A DNA stretch of 64,000 nucleotides from Campylobacterales bacterium. GTDB taxonomy: Bacteria; Campylobacterota; Campylobacteria; Campylobacterales; Sulfurimonadaceae. Location of the stretch: assembly GCA_026390135.1 (NCBI GenBank), contig JAPLGN010000034.1, positions 99,638 through 163,637 on the forward strand, in the 5' to 3' direction. The first letter of the stretch is position 1; each line of letters starts with the position of its first letter. Made by a program: the position numbers and the translations under genes. The notes under the pieces were generated by a model. It saw only the letters and a list, made by a program, of their open reading frames with translations. It was not told the origin of the DNA and searched no databases. This document shows, piece after piece, positions 47,471 to 57,188 of the stretch.

Positions 47471-48610
47471 TTATTCTGCCGTCGCACTTGTTGGTTTGAT
47501 TTGAGTTAAGTTTGCAATGGCTATATTCGCCTCCTGCGACGCTTTGGTATGGTTAGCACTGAGATAGAAGTTATTGACTGTATCGAGGTTGGTATGCCCT
47601 AGTGATGCTGATAAGATTGTTGTCGCTGTTCCCGCTTCACCCATTGCCGATACGAGAATATGACGGAAATAGTGCATAGTTAGTTCAGATATTTTGGCAG
47701 CATCTTTAATTTTTGTCAACTGCTTCTTCGGTGGGTAAAGTTCTGCACCTGTAACGGGTGATTTGAATATTAATCCGCCATGCTCGTCTTTGATATGAGA
47801 TAGGGCTTCTGCGATTGGGGCTGAGAGTTCGTAGGTCTGATTCTGACCAATCTTATTATTATCGGCTCGGATGGTATAGCGACTTGTTAAAAAATTAACA
47901 TCACTCCATTGTAAGGTACGAATCTCGTTCCAACGTCTACCATACAGTGCAAAGAGGAAGAGAGCACGATAGAATGGCTCATCTGCATAAGTCGTCATTA
48001 TCGTTTTAAATAGTGTTGCTAATTTGTTCCCTGCATCCTCGACAATCTTCTTTTGGCGATTCTGCTTCGGCGGTTTTATGGTAGGCATATCGCTTAACAC
48101 TTTATTATCAACAGCATATTGCATAATAGGTTTTAAAACTTGGATCAACAATTTTTTGATAGTTCGTGGACTGCATCCGTTAAGTGTTTGTTTGGAATGT
48201 CCTTTGACTTCCATGCCTTTACGAAGCGTTTCGATGTCAACTTGGCGGACATCCTTGATACGTTTTTTACCAATGCCATTTTTACAATACAGATTGTAAT
48301 TATCTTTGCGCTCATTCGTCCACTTGGATTCTTCACATGATTTATCAAAATAGATTTCTGCGACATCATTGAGACGGCTGTTCTCGGTAAAGTTAACACC
48401 TGTATTGACTTGCTTATCCTTCTCAGTGGCTAAGTCGGCTTTGGCTTTAATGATCCTCGTCCGTTTATCCCAGTCCTTATCAGAGTAGTCAATTACACGC
48501 TGTTTTATTTTTCCATCAAGCTTGAAGTTGATATAAAATTTTGTGTAGGTAGAATTTGCTTTTAAGCCTGCCTCCACTGACTCTGTAAACTGCTTTCGAT
48601 CAACTGCCAT
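47471..48610 (-). CDS. int: Tyrosine recombinase integrase of the island
   Basis: A 379-aa phage-type integrase. It has an N-terminal arm-binding domain with YTKFYINFKLDGKIKQRVIDY (about 15-35), a core-binding domain, and a catalytic domain. The first Arg is in ALYGRRWNEIRTL, the HxxR box is in MHYFRHILVSA, and the final His and Tyr are in LGHTNLDTVNNFYL. The ATG at 48610 has a GGAG site. An upstream extension would run through the direct repeats at 48628-48648. The position next to attR and the tRNA target are typical of the P4-like/ICE integrase class. Confidence 0.92.
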   Translation of the reverse strand: MAVDRKQFTESVEAGLKANSTYTKFYINFKLDGKIKQRVIDYSDKDWDKRTRIIKAKADLATEKDKQVNTGVNFTENSRLNDVAEIYFDKSCEESKWTNERKDNYNLYCKNGIGKKRIKDVRQVDIETLRKGMEVKGHSKQTLNGCSPRTIKKLLIQVLKPIMQYAVDNKVLSDMPTIKPPKQNRQKKIVEDAGNKLATLFKTIMTTYADEPFYRALFLFALYGRRWNEIRTLQWSDVNFLTSRYTIRADNNKIGQNQTYELSAPIAEALSHIKDEHGGLIFKSPVTGAELYPPKKQLTKIKDAAKISELTMHYFRHILVSAMGEAGTATTILSASLGHTNLDTVNNFYLSANHTKASQEANIAIANLTQIKPTSATAE

Positions 48611-48627
48611 AATAACTCCATTTGAGA

Positions 48628-48648
48628 GGGACATACCAAGGGACATAC
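48628..48648 (+). promoter_or_regulatory. Probable integrase arm-binding sites, right end
   Basis: GGGACATAC at 48628-48636 and 48640-48648, the same 12-bp pair as at the left end. They lie just before the int start codon, so integrase bound here might also repress its own gene. Confidence 0.6.
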
Positions 48649-48755
48649 CTTTGAAGGAATTAGTATACAATAAAAAGAATCAATGGAAAGTAAGTATGCC
48701 GCAATATAGGGCTTTTTGAAAGGATATAAACCTTAAAGAATGATAGAAGTATTGC

Positions 48756-48803
48756 TTGCGGTACCGGCGGTCAGGGATTCGAATTCCTTCGGGCGCACCA
48801 TTT
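48756..48803 (+). repeat. attR, 48-bp direct repeat
   Basis: A perfect copy of 17089-17136: the 3' part of tRNA-Arg including CCA and TTT. No tRNA 5' half is present, so it is a remnant and not a second gene. Confidence 0.93.
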
Positions 48804-48863
48804 TATAGATTCCCCTCACAACTTACTTTCAATTCAATTCAGTAAATCAAATTCAATAAAATA

Positions 48864-49379
48864 CTATCTCAGTTGATTTATCTTTAGTACAAATTCTACT
48901 TCTGCTTTTGACAATCGTAGCTCTTTTGCAATCACATCCACCTCTAGCCCTTGGTTGTAGCGACCAATCACCTTTTCATCATCCAAACCGCTTATCGATG
49001 TAGGCAGTGATAAATTACGAATTCGCTCTTCTAAATAGCGCAAACGGTTTTCTGTTTTTTCTTTGTAGGCACCAAATGCCCCTTCGATGTGTCCTAATGA
49101 CTCCATAATCGGTACAGACAGCTCATTGATATCATGGCCACGTTGCTCGTATGCTCTTTGAGATGTTTCGGGAGCACTCTCTTGCAAAGATGTGAGTATC
49201 TCCATCTCTGCAGAAAGACGTTTATCTATTTTGTATACTTCACGGTGCAACTCTTCAACAGCGTGTACAATGGCGCGAAGACGGTTGTTGGTTTCGTTTT
49301 CTTTGGTCACCGAATAATAAATAAGCCCTAGTACCAAAGCAGCTAGAACAATCAGGACTAATTCAATCCCTAATGTCAT
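48864..49379 (-). CDS. Membrane-anchored coiled-coil protein of unknown function
   Basis: A 171-aa protein with one N-terminal membrane helix (LVLIVLAALVLGLIYYSV), a coiled coil (about 30-75), a second helical part (about 95-125), and a C-terminal HTH-like segment (YNQGLEVDVIAKELRLSKAEVEF). It overlaps the next upstream gene by 4 bp. It is the first core gene beyond attR. The domain order is seen in many Campylobacterota genes next to mqnP. I cannot give a function. Confidence 0.6.
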   Translation of the reverse strand: MTLGIELVLIVLAALVLGLIYYSVTKENETNNRLRAIVHAVEELHREVYKIDKRLSAEMEILTSLQESAPETSQRAYEQRGHDINELSVPIMESLGHIEGAFGAYKEKTENRLRYLEERIRNLSLPTSISGLDDEKVIGRYNQGLEVDVIAKELRLSKAEVEFVLKINQLR

Positions 49380-49897
49380 TCAAGTCCTTTTAAATGGCGA
49401 ATCATACTTCTCTCGCGTGCCGTCATGTAAATCGCCCATTCGTTACTGTCTTTAACGTGCATTCGAGTGATTTTCGCTAACGTTGGCGAAAGAGCTTCAA
49501 AATAGATCGGTGTCTCGCGACGTGGAAGAACCGGTAATTCCACTCGTCCATAATAGAGTTTTGACGTCTCAAAAAGTGGCTGAGCAAGCTCAAAGTGCTC
49601 CAATCCGATCTTCTCAATCGTTGCTCTCATCCCTAGAGGAAGGCGCTTAGGCGCATTTCCTAGGATAAGATTTTCCAAACGATCCATCTTACGATACAGC
49701 TCCACAATCAAATGCAATACCGCAGGATCACTCTCACTGGTTTCGCCTTTGACTTTTGCACTTCTGAGCCATTGTCCTATCGCATCATCATCATGCTCAC
49801 TGATACCGTTAAACTCTTTTTCAAACTCATCTGCATTCACTTCTCGAAGATCATATATAATCTCTAGTGAGGCTTCTACTAATCGTATGTTGCTCAT
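49376..49897 (-). CDS. Conserved Campylobacterota-type protein of unknown function
   Basis: A 173-aa soluble protein. The N-terminal half is helical and acidic (NADEFEKEFNGISEHDDDA). The second half is strand-rich with LPVLPRRETPIYFEAL, then a helix ending in MIRHLKGLE. The layout could be a divergent PilZ-like or signalling domain, but no RxxxR motif is visible. It overlaps both neighbours by 4 bp, so it is translated with mqnP and the membrane-anchored gene. Confidence 0.55.
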   Translation of the reverse strand: MSNIRLVEASLEIIYDLREVNADEFEKEFNGISEHDDDAIGQWLRSAKVKGETSESDPAVLHLIVELYRKMDRLENLILGNAPKRLPLGMRATIEKIGLEHFELAQPLFETSKLYYGRVELPVLPRRETPIYFEALSPTLAKITRMHVKDSNEWAIYMTARERSMIRHLKGLE

Positions 49898-50754
49898 CGT
49901 ATCACCTTATCTAAAATTACACATCCAAAAAATACAAATCCTAAATATCCATTAACCGTAAAAAAGGCTCGATCAATGGTAGTAAAATCTTTACGAACCA
50001 AATAATGTTCATATCCTAACATAAGAATCGATAAAAGTATCCCCAATTTGGCAACACTTCCTAAATTTGCAACTGCTACAAACAATCCCCAAAAAATAAT
50101 GGTTAAAAAATGAAATATCAAAGAGAGGTTCATCGTCACACGACTCCCGTATCGAGAGGGTATCGAGTGAAGGTTGTTAGTAATATCGAATTCCATGTCC
50201 TGCAATGAGTACAACAAGTCAAATCCTGCTACCCAAAACATCACTCCAACACTAAGATATATCGACCACAACGGCACGGATGCACTCACGGCTATGGCGC
50301 CTGCCATCGGGGCAAGTCCCAAGGAGATTCCTAACACAATATGCGCCATGGAACTAAAACGTTTAAAATAGGAGTAACTTAACAAAACAATGAGAACCGG
50401 GATGCTCACTTTAAAGGCTAAATCATTAACCATATAGGCTGCTCCAACAAATACCAGTGCATTTACTGCTGTAAAAATGACTATTGATGCTCCATCAAGC
50501 CGTCCATCAACACTAGGACGATTGGCGGTGCGAGGGTTATGAATATCAAATGCTCTGTCTACATAACGGTTAAATCCCATCGCAGTATTACGAGCACTGA
50601 TCGCAGCTATAGCGCCTAAGACAAGAAGTTTAAATCCAAACCATCCATCCGCAGATACTATCATTGCGATAAAGATAAAAGGAAGAGAAAATACGGAGTG
50701 CTGAAACATCACTAATTCATTAAAATCTCGTAAACGTTTGGCGATTCTCTTCAC
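49894..50754 (-). CDS. mqnP: Menaquinone prenyltransferase MqnP (UbiA family)
   Basis: A 286-aa integral membrane prenyltransferase with about eight helices. The first Asp-rich motif is NRYVDRAFDIHNPRTANRP, and the second conserved region is around DLLYSLQDMEFD. It attaches the polyprenyl tail in the futalosine route to menaquinone used by Campylobacterota. The start codon is GTG at 50754, directly preceded by an in-frame stop, so it is not longer. Menaquinone is the electron acceptor of the complex I encoded at 54126-64000. Confidence 0.87.
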   Translation of the reverse strand: MKRIAKRLRDFNELVMFQHSVFSLPFIFIAMIVSADGWFGFKLLVLGAIAAISARNTAMGFNRYVDRAFDIHNPRTANRPSVDGRLDGASIVIFTAVNALVFVGAAYMVNDLAFKVSIPVLIVLLSYSYFKRFSSMAHIVLGISLGLAPMAGAIAVSASVPLWSIYLSVGVMFWVAGFDLLYSLQDMEFDITNNLHSIPSRYGSRVTMNLSLIFHFLTIIFWGLFVAVANLGSVAKLGILLSILMLGYEHYLVRKDFTTIDRAFFTVNGYLGFVFFGCVILDKVIR

Positions 50755-50773
50755 TTATGCCCTTTGAGTCCTC

Positions 50774-50842
50774 GTCATCCTCGTACTTGATACGGGGATC
50801 CATCTTAAAAGATAGCTGGATTCCCGCCTTCGCGGGAATGAC
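50774..50842. repeat. Dispersed palindromic repeat, degenerate left half
   Basis: The right half is a full unit (CTGGATTCCCGCCTTCGCGG), while the left half is diverged (GTCATCCTCGTACTTGATAC). It lies in the divergent mqnP-miaA gap. With the others, this is a core copy outside the island. Confidence 0.75.
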
Positions 50843-50876
50843 GTTTCTTTTATTTTATCGTAATTTCACTTTGAGA

Positions 50877-50882
50877 TATAAT
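50877..50882 (+). promoter_or_regulatory. -10 box of miaA
   Basis: TATAAT ends 7 bp before the miaA ATG at 50890. A start 7 bp downstream of the box would give a transcript with no, or almost no, leader. Confidence 0.45.
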
Positions 50883-50889
50883 ATCATCC

Positions 50890-51786
50890 ATGAAACAACT
50901 CGCACTCATCGGCTCTACCGCATCAGGAAAAAGTGCTCTTGCCTTATCCCTTGCGCAGGAACATAACGCCCTCATCCTCTCCATTGATTCATTAAGCATC
51001 TACAAAGAGATTGATATTGCCTCAGCGAAACCCTCTCATGATGAGCTTGCACGTATTGACCATTTTGGTATCAATTGCCTCTCTCCCAATGAAACAGCAA
51101 CAGTTTTTACCTTTATAAACGAATATCACCGTGCGTATGAAGCTGCAGCTTTACAGAAGAAGAATCTTATCCTTGTCGGAGGAAGCAGCTTTTATCTTAA
51201 AAGTATGATTGACGGCTTGTCATATGTACCTGAGATTAGTGAGGAGACTCAATTCATTGCTGCTGAAATGTTGCATGATCTCAAGGAAGCACACCGTTTT
51301 TTATCCCAAGTTGATCCGATTACGATGACCAAGATTACCCCTAACGATTCGTATCGCATCGAAAAAATGCTCCATCTTTATCTTCAAACCTCAACGCCAC
51401 CTTCGCAATGGTTTGAGGCAAATCCACCAAAGCCCATTATTACGTGCCCTATTCTTAATATCGATATTGACCGTCAGGTTCTACGAGAACGTATAACGAT
51501 ACGAACACAAAAAATGGTGAAGTCTGGATTGATTGATGAAGTAGCAGAGCTTGATAGGATCTATGGAAGAGCTCCCAATAGCATGAAAGCAATCGGGATC
51601 ATTGAAACATTACAATTTTTGGATGGAATAATAGATAAAAAAACGCTTATTGAAAACATTTCAACCCACACTGCACAACTTGCAAAACGTCAACAAACTT
51701 TTAATAGTAATCAGTTTGAACACGTTACTAATGGCTCGGTCAAAGAATTATATACAATGGCTAGAGCAATCCTAACGCGTCCTTAG
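50890..51786 (+). CDS. miaA: tRNA dimethylallyltransferase MiaA
   Basis: A 298-aa enzyme that adds a dimethylallyl group to A37 of tRNAs reading UNN codons, giving the substrate of MiaB. The P-loop is GSTASGKSALAL, the catalytic region has SIDSLSIYKEIDIASAKPS, and the tRNA-binding part carries GGSSFYLKSMIDGLSY and PNSMKAIGI. The AKRQQTF box near the end is the typical MiaA motif. Its 3' end overlaps the convergent pflA by 26 bp. Confidence 0.96.
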   Translation: MKQLALIGSTASGKSALALSLAQEHNALILSIDSLSIYKEIDIASAKPSHDELARIDHFGINCLSPNETATVFTFINEYHRAYEAAALQKKNLILVGGSSFYLKSMIDGLSYVPEISEETQFIAAEMLHDLKEAHRFLSQVDPITMTKITPNDSYRIEKMLHLYLQTSTPPSQWFEANPPKPIITCPILNIDIDRQVLRERITIRTQKMVKSGLIDEVAELDRIYGRAPNSMKAIGIIETLQFLDGIIDKKTLIENISTHTAQLAKRQQTFNSNQFEHVTNGSVKELYTMARAILTRP

Positions 51787-54106
51787 CCAATTTTCCCCAT
51801 GCCGATGTTTTATCTGCTTTGATGCTGCTATTGAATGCTGCTTTTGCTTCCGTTTTATTTCCAATTTTCATTGCCAATGAACCGATAAGATACTTTTGAC
51901 GCGACGTCTTTTCAGAATTCATTTTAAGCGCATTTAATCCTTTTAAAACCACCAAAGCCTCTTTATTTTTTTCTTGATTCATCAGAGATTGTGCGAGAGT
52001 AAACTCAATAAATGGAGACTGCGTATTCGTTGCGGTTCGCTTTTGCAATGCCATAACCTTGTTAGCATAACTCTGCACCATTACTTCATCTTTTCTCTTT
52101 AATCCCAGAGATACCATTTGTGAATAACGCTCTATATCATTGAAATCAGTTCCAAAAGCATCCTCACATCCCTTGATAGTTTTCACCATACCAACATCAT
52201 CCGAACTGCGTTGTGCACTGTCAAACATCGTACGATAAATATCATTAATCGGTGTATTTTTTTGAATTTCTAGCAATGCTATAAGATCTTTACCTGCACG
52301 CGATGCCTCACTGTATTCACCCAATGCAAAATGTGTTTTTACCAAACGATTGAGCCACACCTGTCTCTCTTGTATATTCTTGGACTTACTATGAGATTGC
52401 GCTAAAGACTTGGCTACCGGAAAATTTCCCATTTTTAATGCACATTCAAACGTTAGTCCATCCCACTGTGGCAATAATTTAATTCGATACATTTTTTGCA
52501 TCGAAAGTGCTTCAGAACATTTTCCATCTTGGAGCTTTTTCTTGGTACTTTCAATAGCACTTTTAGTAATCAGAGTATTACTCTCCGGATATGCAGTAGT
52601 ATCAAGCTTATATAGCTCATTTTCCATCTCAAGTATTGCCTCAAATTTTCCTTCTTTGAACAAAAGTTGGGCTTTTTTATACAATGCTTTTTGCCCTATG
52701 GAGTCATTTCCATAGCGTTCAATCAGATCTTCGTATTTTTTCATCTCTTTATCTGCACTTAGTTCGTCTTTTTCAAAGAACAAACCATCTTTTGCGCGTC
52801 GTACTTCTGCAATCTTTTCACCATAGGGGAAAAGTTTAATATACTCATTGAAAGTCTCAAGTGCTTGTGCTTTTTTATTCCCTTGAGCATACAAGTCTCC
52901 CAAGTTTTTTAGAAGTTCTTCATGCTCTGTGGATTTATGAGTGACGCCTTTAATTAGGCATTGTGTAATTTTTGCCGCAGTAAGAGGATCTTTGTGTCCT
53001 TCTAAAACGTCAATCATTTTTTTAGCTTCCGGACGTACTTCAGTAAAATATTCAGGATTTACCCGTGTAATTTTATCAATGTACTCTTTTGCCTTTTCTA
53101 GATTTTCTCCTCCCATTTCTATACGTGCTAATTCAAATGCGCACGCGGAAGCTAAGTTCACATCTTTGGTACGAGATAATGCCTCTCGATAATATTTTGC
53201 CGCTTTTTTAGCACTGCCTTGTACTTCCAATTGTTTCGCTTTAAAATACATTCCTTGTGCCGCAAAAGGATCTTCTTCATGCTCCGTAAGTAATCGATCA
53301 TAAAAATAATCCGAATCATTGCTTTGCCCTAATTCACCATGTGCATGAGCAGTGTATGCTAGCACTTCAGCAATATTCTGATCACTTGAATACTGTCGAA
53401 CAAATTGCTTAGAAAGAGTAAGTAATGGCTCATATTGACCCAAATAATGCAGTGCACGAAGTTGATACAGCATCAACTCATTGGCAAATATAGTAGCAGG
53501 ATGTTTTTTAAGTGAATCTTGTGACAAAAATAATACTTTTGTATAATCTTTTGCTTTATATGCTTTTTTGAGTTCCATATAGTCATTTACGTCTTGAACG
53601 CTCTTCATCTTGATTGGATTGCCTTTGAGATCAAGTCCACCTACAAAAGGATAACTCTCTTTGGCTAGCTTTATCGGAATATTTATGGCATCAGGATTGG
53701 CTTTAACGGTTGGAATCATGGGTAAATCTTTGGTGTACCCTATAACTGTCCAGTGATTGACCTTTTGTACATCGGAGGAATAAATTTCAGAATCATAACG
53801 CAGATCAAATCCAACAGGGAAAAGTGCTATCTTAGTTTTAGGCTTAATAATAATCGAGGTTGCTGTTTGCGTGATAGTAAACTGATTGTTTACGATAGGA
53901 GGTAGTTCGCGTATTTTTGTAGAATTGCATTCAATACGGATAATCTCATCAAAATCATTTCGATATGAAAGACAACGAAATGGCAAAGAATCTCTTAAAT
54001 GTAAAACACTGTAATTTTGGTATGCTTCTCTACCGCTTTGGATAGAGAGTTCTAATGCATTTAATGGAAGCCAAATGAAGTGCAGCAGTAAAAGCCATCG
54101 AATCAT
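51761..54106 (-). CDS. pflA: Flagellar motor protein PflA (paralysed flagella protein)
   Basis: A 781-aa periplasmic protein. A signal peptide (MIRWLLLLHFIWLPLNALE, cleavage near 16-18) is followed by a strand-rich domain (to about 160) and a long array of TPR-type helices (about 180-780). Length and layout match Campylobacter PflA, which with PflB builds the wide stator scaffold of the campylobacter flagellar motor. The ATG at 54106 has a GGGAG site. It lies 7 bp after nuoN, an arrangement that seems to recur in Campylobacterota. Confidence 0.8.
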   Translation of the reverse strand: MIRWLLLLHFIWLPLNALELSIQSGREAYQNYSVLHLRDSLPFRCLSYRNDFDEIIRIECNSTKIRELPPIVNNQFTITQTATSIIIKPKTKIALFPVGFDLRYDSEIYSSDVQKVNHWTVIGYTKDLPMIPTVKANPDAINIPIKLAKESYPFVGGLDLKGNPIKMKSVQDVNDYMELKKAYKAKDYTKVLFLSQDSLKKHPATIFANELMLYQLRALHYLGQYEPLLTLSKQFVRQYSSDQNIAEVLAYTAHAHGELGQSNDSDYFYDRLLTEHEEDPFAAQGMYFKAKQLEVQGSAKKAAKYYREALSRTKDVNLASACAFELARIEMGGENLEKAKEYIDKITRVNPEYFTEVRPEAKKMIDVLEGHKDPLTAAKITQCLIKGVTHKSTEHEELLKNLGDLYAQGNKKAQALETFNEYIKLFPYGEKIAEVRRAKDGLFFEKDELSADKEMKKYEDLIERYGNDSIGQKALYKKAQLLFKEGKFEAILEMENELYKLDTTAYPESNTLITKSAIESTKKKLQDGKCSEALSMQKMYRIKLLPQWDGLTFECALKMGNFPVAKSLAQSHSKSKNIQERQVWLNRLVKTHFALGEYSEASRAGKDLIALLEIQKNTPINDIYRTMFDSAQRSSDDVGMVKTIKGCEDAFGTDFNDIERYSQMVSLGLKRKDEVMVQSYANKVMALQKRTATNTQSPFIEFTLAQSLMNQEKNKEALVVLKGLNALKMNSEKTSRQKYLIGSLAMKIGNKTEAKAAFNSSIKADKTSAWGKLAKDALGLL

Positions 54107-54125
54107 TGGTGCTCCCAAGTTACGT

Positions 54126-55631
54126 TTAATATCCGCTATTATACACGAATAATGTAATGACTTTTAACAATGGATTAACCGCGAATACTGCAAAGATGGT
54201 TCCAATTGCTGCAATCCCGATAATCGTTTTAAGAGAAAGAGATGCGTTCATCAAATAATATTTTTGGTATTCGGCAATAGGCTCTTTCATAAACATAAAT
54301 ACAATGAGTTTAAGATAGTAATACGCTGCAATCGCTGAATTTAACGCCATAATAATAGCCAGTACCGTGTACCCACCGCTAACGGCTGCCCCAATCATGT
54401 ATATTTTACCCCAAAAGAGTCCAAAGGGAGGTATCCCCGCAAGTGAGAGCATAAACAAGCCAATCATAATGGCTGCCATCGGCATAGTTTTAACAAGCCC
54501 TGCAAATTTCTCATACGGATGATCCGAGCTTTGTCCCGGAATAAGATTTTTCTGACGGCTTACCCATAACATCGAAAATGCACCCAAGTTGGTAAAGCTA
54601 AACAGCGCCCAGTACAAGAAAAGGGCGGTATTGGCTTGAGTCGTACCAATCAAGATAGCCGCCATTACGAAGCCGGCATGGGAAATCGAGCTGTATGCCA
54701 GCATACGTTTAACATCATTTTGTACCAATGCCCAGATATTGGATGCTGTCATCGTTACCACAACTGAGACATACAAGACGACTTGAAGCCACACCACACC
54801 ACTGTGCACTAGGAATTCAAATAAGCGCATCGCAACAACAAAACCTGCAATTTTAGGGACAATCGACATATACCCAGCCAATGCAGCAGAAGATCCTTCA
54901 TAGACATCAGGAGTCCATGTATGAAAAGGAACCATGGAAAGCTTAAACCCAATTGCACCCAATAAAAAGACAACGGCAACAAGGACAAAGCCGATATTAA
55001 CATACTCATCTTTTGCTAGAGCAAGAGCAATTTGATTGATTTCAACGGAACCAGTGATTGCGTAAAAAATCATCGATCCAAATGCAAAAAAGCCTGCTGC
55101 CAATGCACCCATTGTAAAGTATTTTACCGCCGCTTCAAACGATTTAGATCGGTTATGAAGGGCTATAAGCGTATACAATGCCAAAGAAGCTGTTTCAAGT
55201 CCCACAAAAATCAAAATCAAATTATCACTGGCAACCATAAATTGGAAACCTGCAATCATGAATAAAAAGAGAGCAAAATACTCCGGATAGTTGTACTCAT
55301 GAAATCTCTTGGAAGTGAGGGCCAATGGTATAAAGAGCATTGAACCTGCAACAATGATGATTTGAGACAAAATAGAGAGACCATCAATAAGCATCATATC
55401 AAACATTCCAAGAACGCTGCCGCTTTTAAGGAAAACATTTCCAAAATCAACAACAGCTCCTAAGTCAAGCAGTAAGAAAAGCAAACTTACCATGACATAG
55501 AAAGATTTGTGGAGACCCTCTTTCATTAAATCAATACACAAAATAGCCAATGCACCCACAATAGCAATAAGCATTGGAGCCATTGTGGTAATGTTAAGTG
55601 ACGCTAGGGAAATAGATATTGGCGCTAACAT
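54126..55631 (-). CDS. nuoN: NADH-quinone oxidoreductase subunit N
   Basis: A 501-aa antiporter-like proton-pumping subunit of complex I with about 14 helices. The conserved Glu is in [14 protein letters not shown], and Lys-containing helices are around [19 protein letters not shown] and [15 protein letters not shown]. The ATG overlaps the nuoM stop by one base (TAATG), and GGAGG lies inside the end of nuoM. It is last in the nuo run. Confidence 0.95.
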   Translation of the reverse strand: MLAPISISLASLNITTMAPMLIAIVGALAILCIDLMKEGLHKSFYVMVSLLFLLLDLGAVVDFGNVFLKSGSVLGMFDMMLIDGLSILSQIIIVAGSMLFIPLALTSKRFHEYNYPEYFALFLFMIAGFQFMVASDNLILIFVGLETASLALYTLIALHNRSKSFEAAVKYFTMGALAAGFFAFGSMIFYAITGSVEINQIALALAKDEYVNIGFVLVAVVFLLGAIGFKLSMVPFHTWTPDVYEGSSAALAGYMSIVPKIAGFVVAMRLFEFLVHSGVVWLQVVLYVSVVVTMTASNIWALVQNDVKRMLAYSSISHAGFVMAAILIGTTQANTALFLYWALFSFTNLGAFSMLWVSRQKNLIPGQSSDHPYEKFAGLVKTMPMAAIMIGLFMLSLAGIPPFGLFWGKIYMIGAAVSGGYTVLAIIMALNSAIAAYYYLKLIVFMFMKEPIAEYQKYYLMNASLSLKTIIGIAAIGTIFAVFAVNPLLKVITLFVYNSGY

Positions 55632-57181
55632 TAGTGTGCCTCCTGCGTTGAATTCAATCCTGCCGAATTGCTAAGGTCAGGTATACGCTGTTTTGCTTCC
55701 AGGGTTTGTGCTTTATCGTGCATTAATTGCACAATGGCTTCAACACTGTTATTGATAGGTTCAAGAAGTGGTTTTGGGTATACACCCAACCATATCGCTA
55801 CAACTACCAACGGAACAAGACCGAGTAATTCTGTACGATTTACATCTTTAAGATTTTTATTTTTTTCATTGGTCACAGTTCCAAAAAATGCTTTTTTATA
55901 GGCACTAAGCATATAAATAGCACCTACGATAATTGCTGTACCCGCAACTAAAGTATACGAGTGAGACTGCTTATAAAAACCAAGCAAGCTCAAAAATTCA
56001 CCCACGAAGTTGATAGTAAGCGGTAAACCGACAGATGCCATCATCATAATTCCGAAAATAGTTGCATAGCGAGGCATAACCGATGCTAATCCGCCAAATT
56101 CAGACATAAGCTTCGTATGCCGTCGATCATATATCACTCCGACCAACAAGAACAAAGCTCCTGAAACAACTCCATGTGCAATCATTAAAAAGACTGAACC
56201 GGTAATCCCTTCTACGTTCATAGAAAATATTCCAAGGATAATAACACCCATGTGAGAAATCGAACTGTATGCAACAACTTGTTTAATATCCTCTTGTGCG
56301 TATGCCACCATCGCTGCATACACAATCATAATAATTGCAATAATTGCTATCGGGAACATAAAGGCAACCGATGCATCCGGGAAGAGTGGAAGCGAGAAAC
56401 GAATAAAGGCATACGTTCCCATTTTGAGCAAAATTGCCGCAAGAATTACCGAACCGATGGTTGGCGCTTGACCATGTGCATACGGGAGCCATGTATGAAA
56501 CGGAAACATCGGAACTTTAATTGCAAAGCCCAAGAAAAATGCTGCAAATAGCCACATTTGTATATTAACCGGTAAAATCAAGCGATACCATTCGAGAAGT
56601 GAGAAACTCCACTGACCCGTTGCCTGATAATAGAAATAAGCCATAAAAAGCATACCAACAAGCATTACCAATGAACCCGTAAAGGTATAAAGAAAAAACT
56701 TGATCGACGCATAAATACGAAGAGGACCGCCCCATGCACCAATGATGTACAACATAGGAATAAGCGATAATTCCCAAAAAACATAAAAGACAATCGCATC
56801 AAGTGCCGCAAATACTCCAATCATCGTCATCTCTAAAAAAAGCAACGTAATAATTAAGTCTTTTACGCGACGTTTTTCTGTAAGTGAAGCAATACCAATC
56901 AAGGTAAAAAACGTCGATAAAATTATAATAAAAAGAGAAATACCGTCAACGCCGACTAAATAACTGATACCAAATGCCGAAACAAGAGGTGCCATTTCCA
57001 TAAATTGCATTCCTGATGTCATAGGATCATACAAATTCCACAACCACAACGATAGAAAAAATTCGATTGCCGCTACGGTAATTCCGTATGCACGAACGCT
57101 GTCCTTGTGAACTACAAATCCGAACATTGCTGCCAATGCCGGGAAGAAAATTAAAATCGATAAAATATGTTCTTGCATCAA
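55631..57181 (-). CDS. nuoM: NADH-quinone oxidoreductase subunit M
   Basis: A 516-aa antiporter-like subunit. Markers are [21 protein letters not shown] (the helix with the key Glu), [20 protein letters not shown] and [19 protein letters not shown]. These carry the Lys/Glu residues of the proton path. Its helix count and length are those of the family. It is coupled to nuoN and lies 7 bp after nuoL. Confidence 0.96.
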   Translation of the reverse strand: MMQEHILSILIFFPALAAMFGFVVHKDSVRAYGITVAAIEFFLSLWLWNLYDPMTSGMQFMEMAPLVSAFGISYLVGVDGISLFIIILSTFFTLIGIASLTEKRRVKDLIITLLFLEMTMIGVFAALDAIVFYVFWELSLIPMLYIIGAWGGPLRIYASIKFFLYTFTGSLVMLVGMLFMAYFYYQATGQWSFSLLEWYRLILPVNIQMWLFAAFFLGFAIKVPMFPFHTWLPYAHGQAPTIGSVILAAILLKMGTYAFIRFSLPLFPDASVAFMFPIAIIAIIMIVYAAMVAYAQEDIKQVVAYSSISHMGVIILGIFSMNVEGITGSVFLMIAHGVVSGALFLLVGVIYDRRHTKLMSEFGGLASVMPRYATIFGIMMMASVGLPLTINFVGEFLSLLGFYKQSHSYTLVAGTAIIVGAIYMLSAYKKAFFGTVTNEKNKNLKDVNRTELLGLVPLVVVAIWLGVYPKPLLEPINNSVEAIVQLMHDKAQTLEAKQRIPDLSNSAGLNSTQEAH

Positions 57182-57188
57182 ATTCTCC

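Larger units (their letters stand above)
17089..48803. mobile_element. Integrative (probably mobilisable) genomic island in tRNA-Arg
   Basis: The borders are a perfect 48-bp direct repeat at 17089-17136 and 48756-48803, made of the 3' part of the tRNA plus TTT. The island encodes a tyrosine integrase next to the right border, an AlpA-like protein, a coupling-protein-like ATPase, a replication-relaxation protein, a Rep-like protein, recombination genes and a long defence-like stretch. I see no type IV secretion channel genes, so it would have to borrow a conjugation channel or move in a phage. The dispersed core repeat was not seen inside it. Confidence 0.92.

Noticed and set aside
47409..47504. 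31-codon plus-strand frame MNKPQSIYVF...
   Set aside because: No ribosome site, and it overlaps the integrase 3' end.
17137..48755. CRISPR array
   Set aside because: No regularly spaced repeats of 25-40 bp with unique spacers were seen, and no cas gene is present.
48756..48800. Second tRNA-Arg gene
   Set aside because: Only the 3' half from the anticodon loop is present. It is the attR duplicate.
51736..51786. Frameshift at the miaA/pflA junction
   Set aside because: The 26-bp convergent overlap leaves both genes full length with normal ends, so it is a true overlap.
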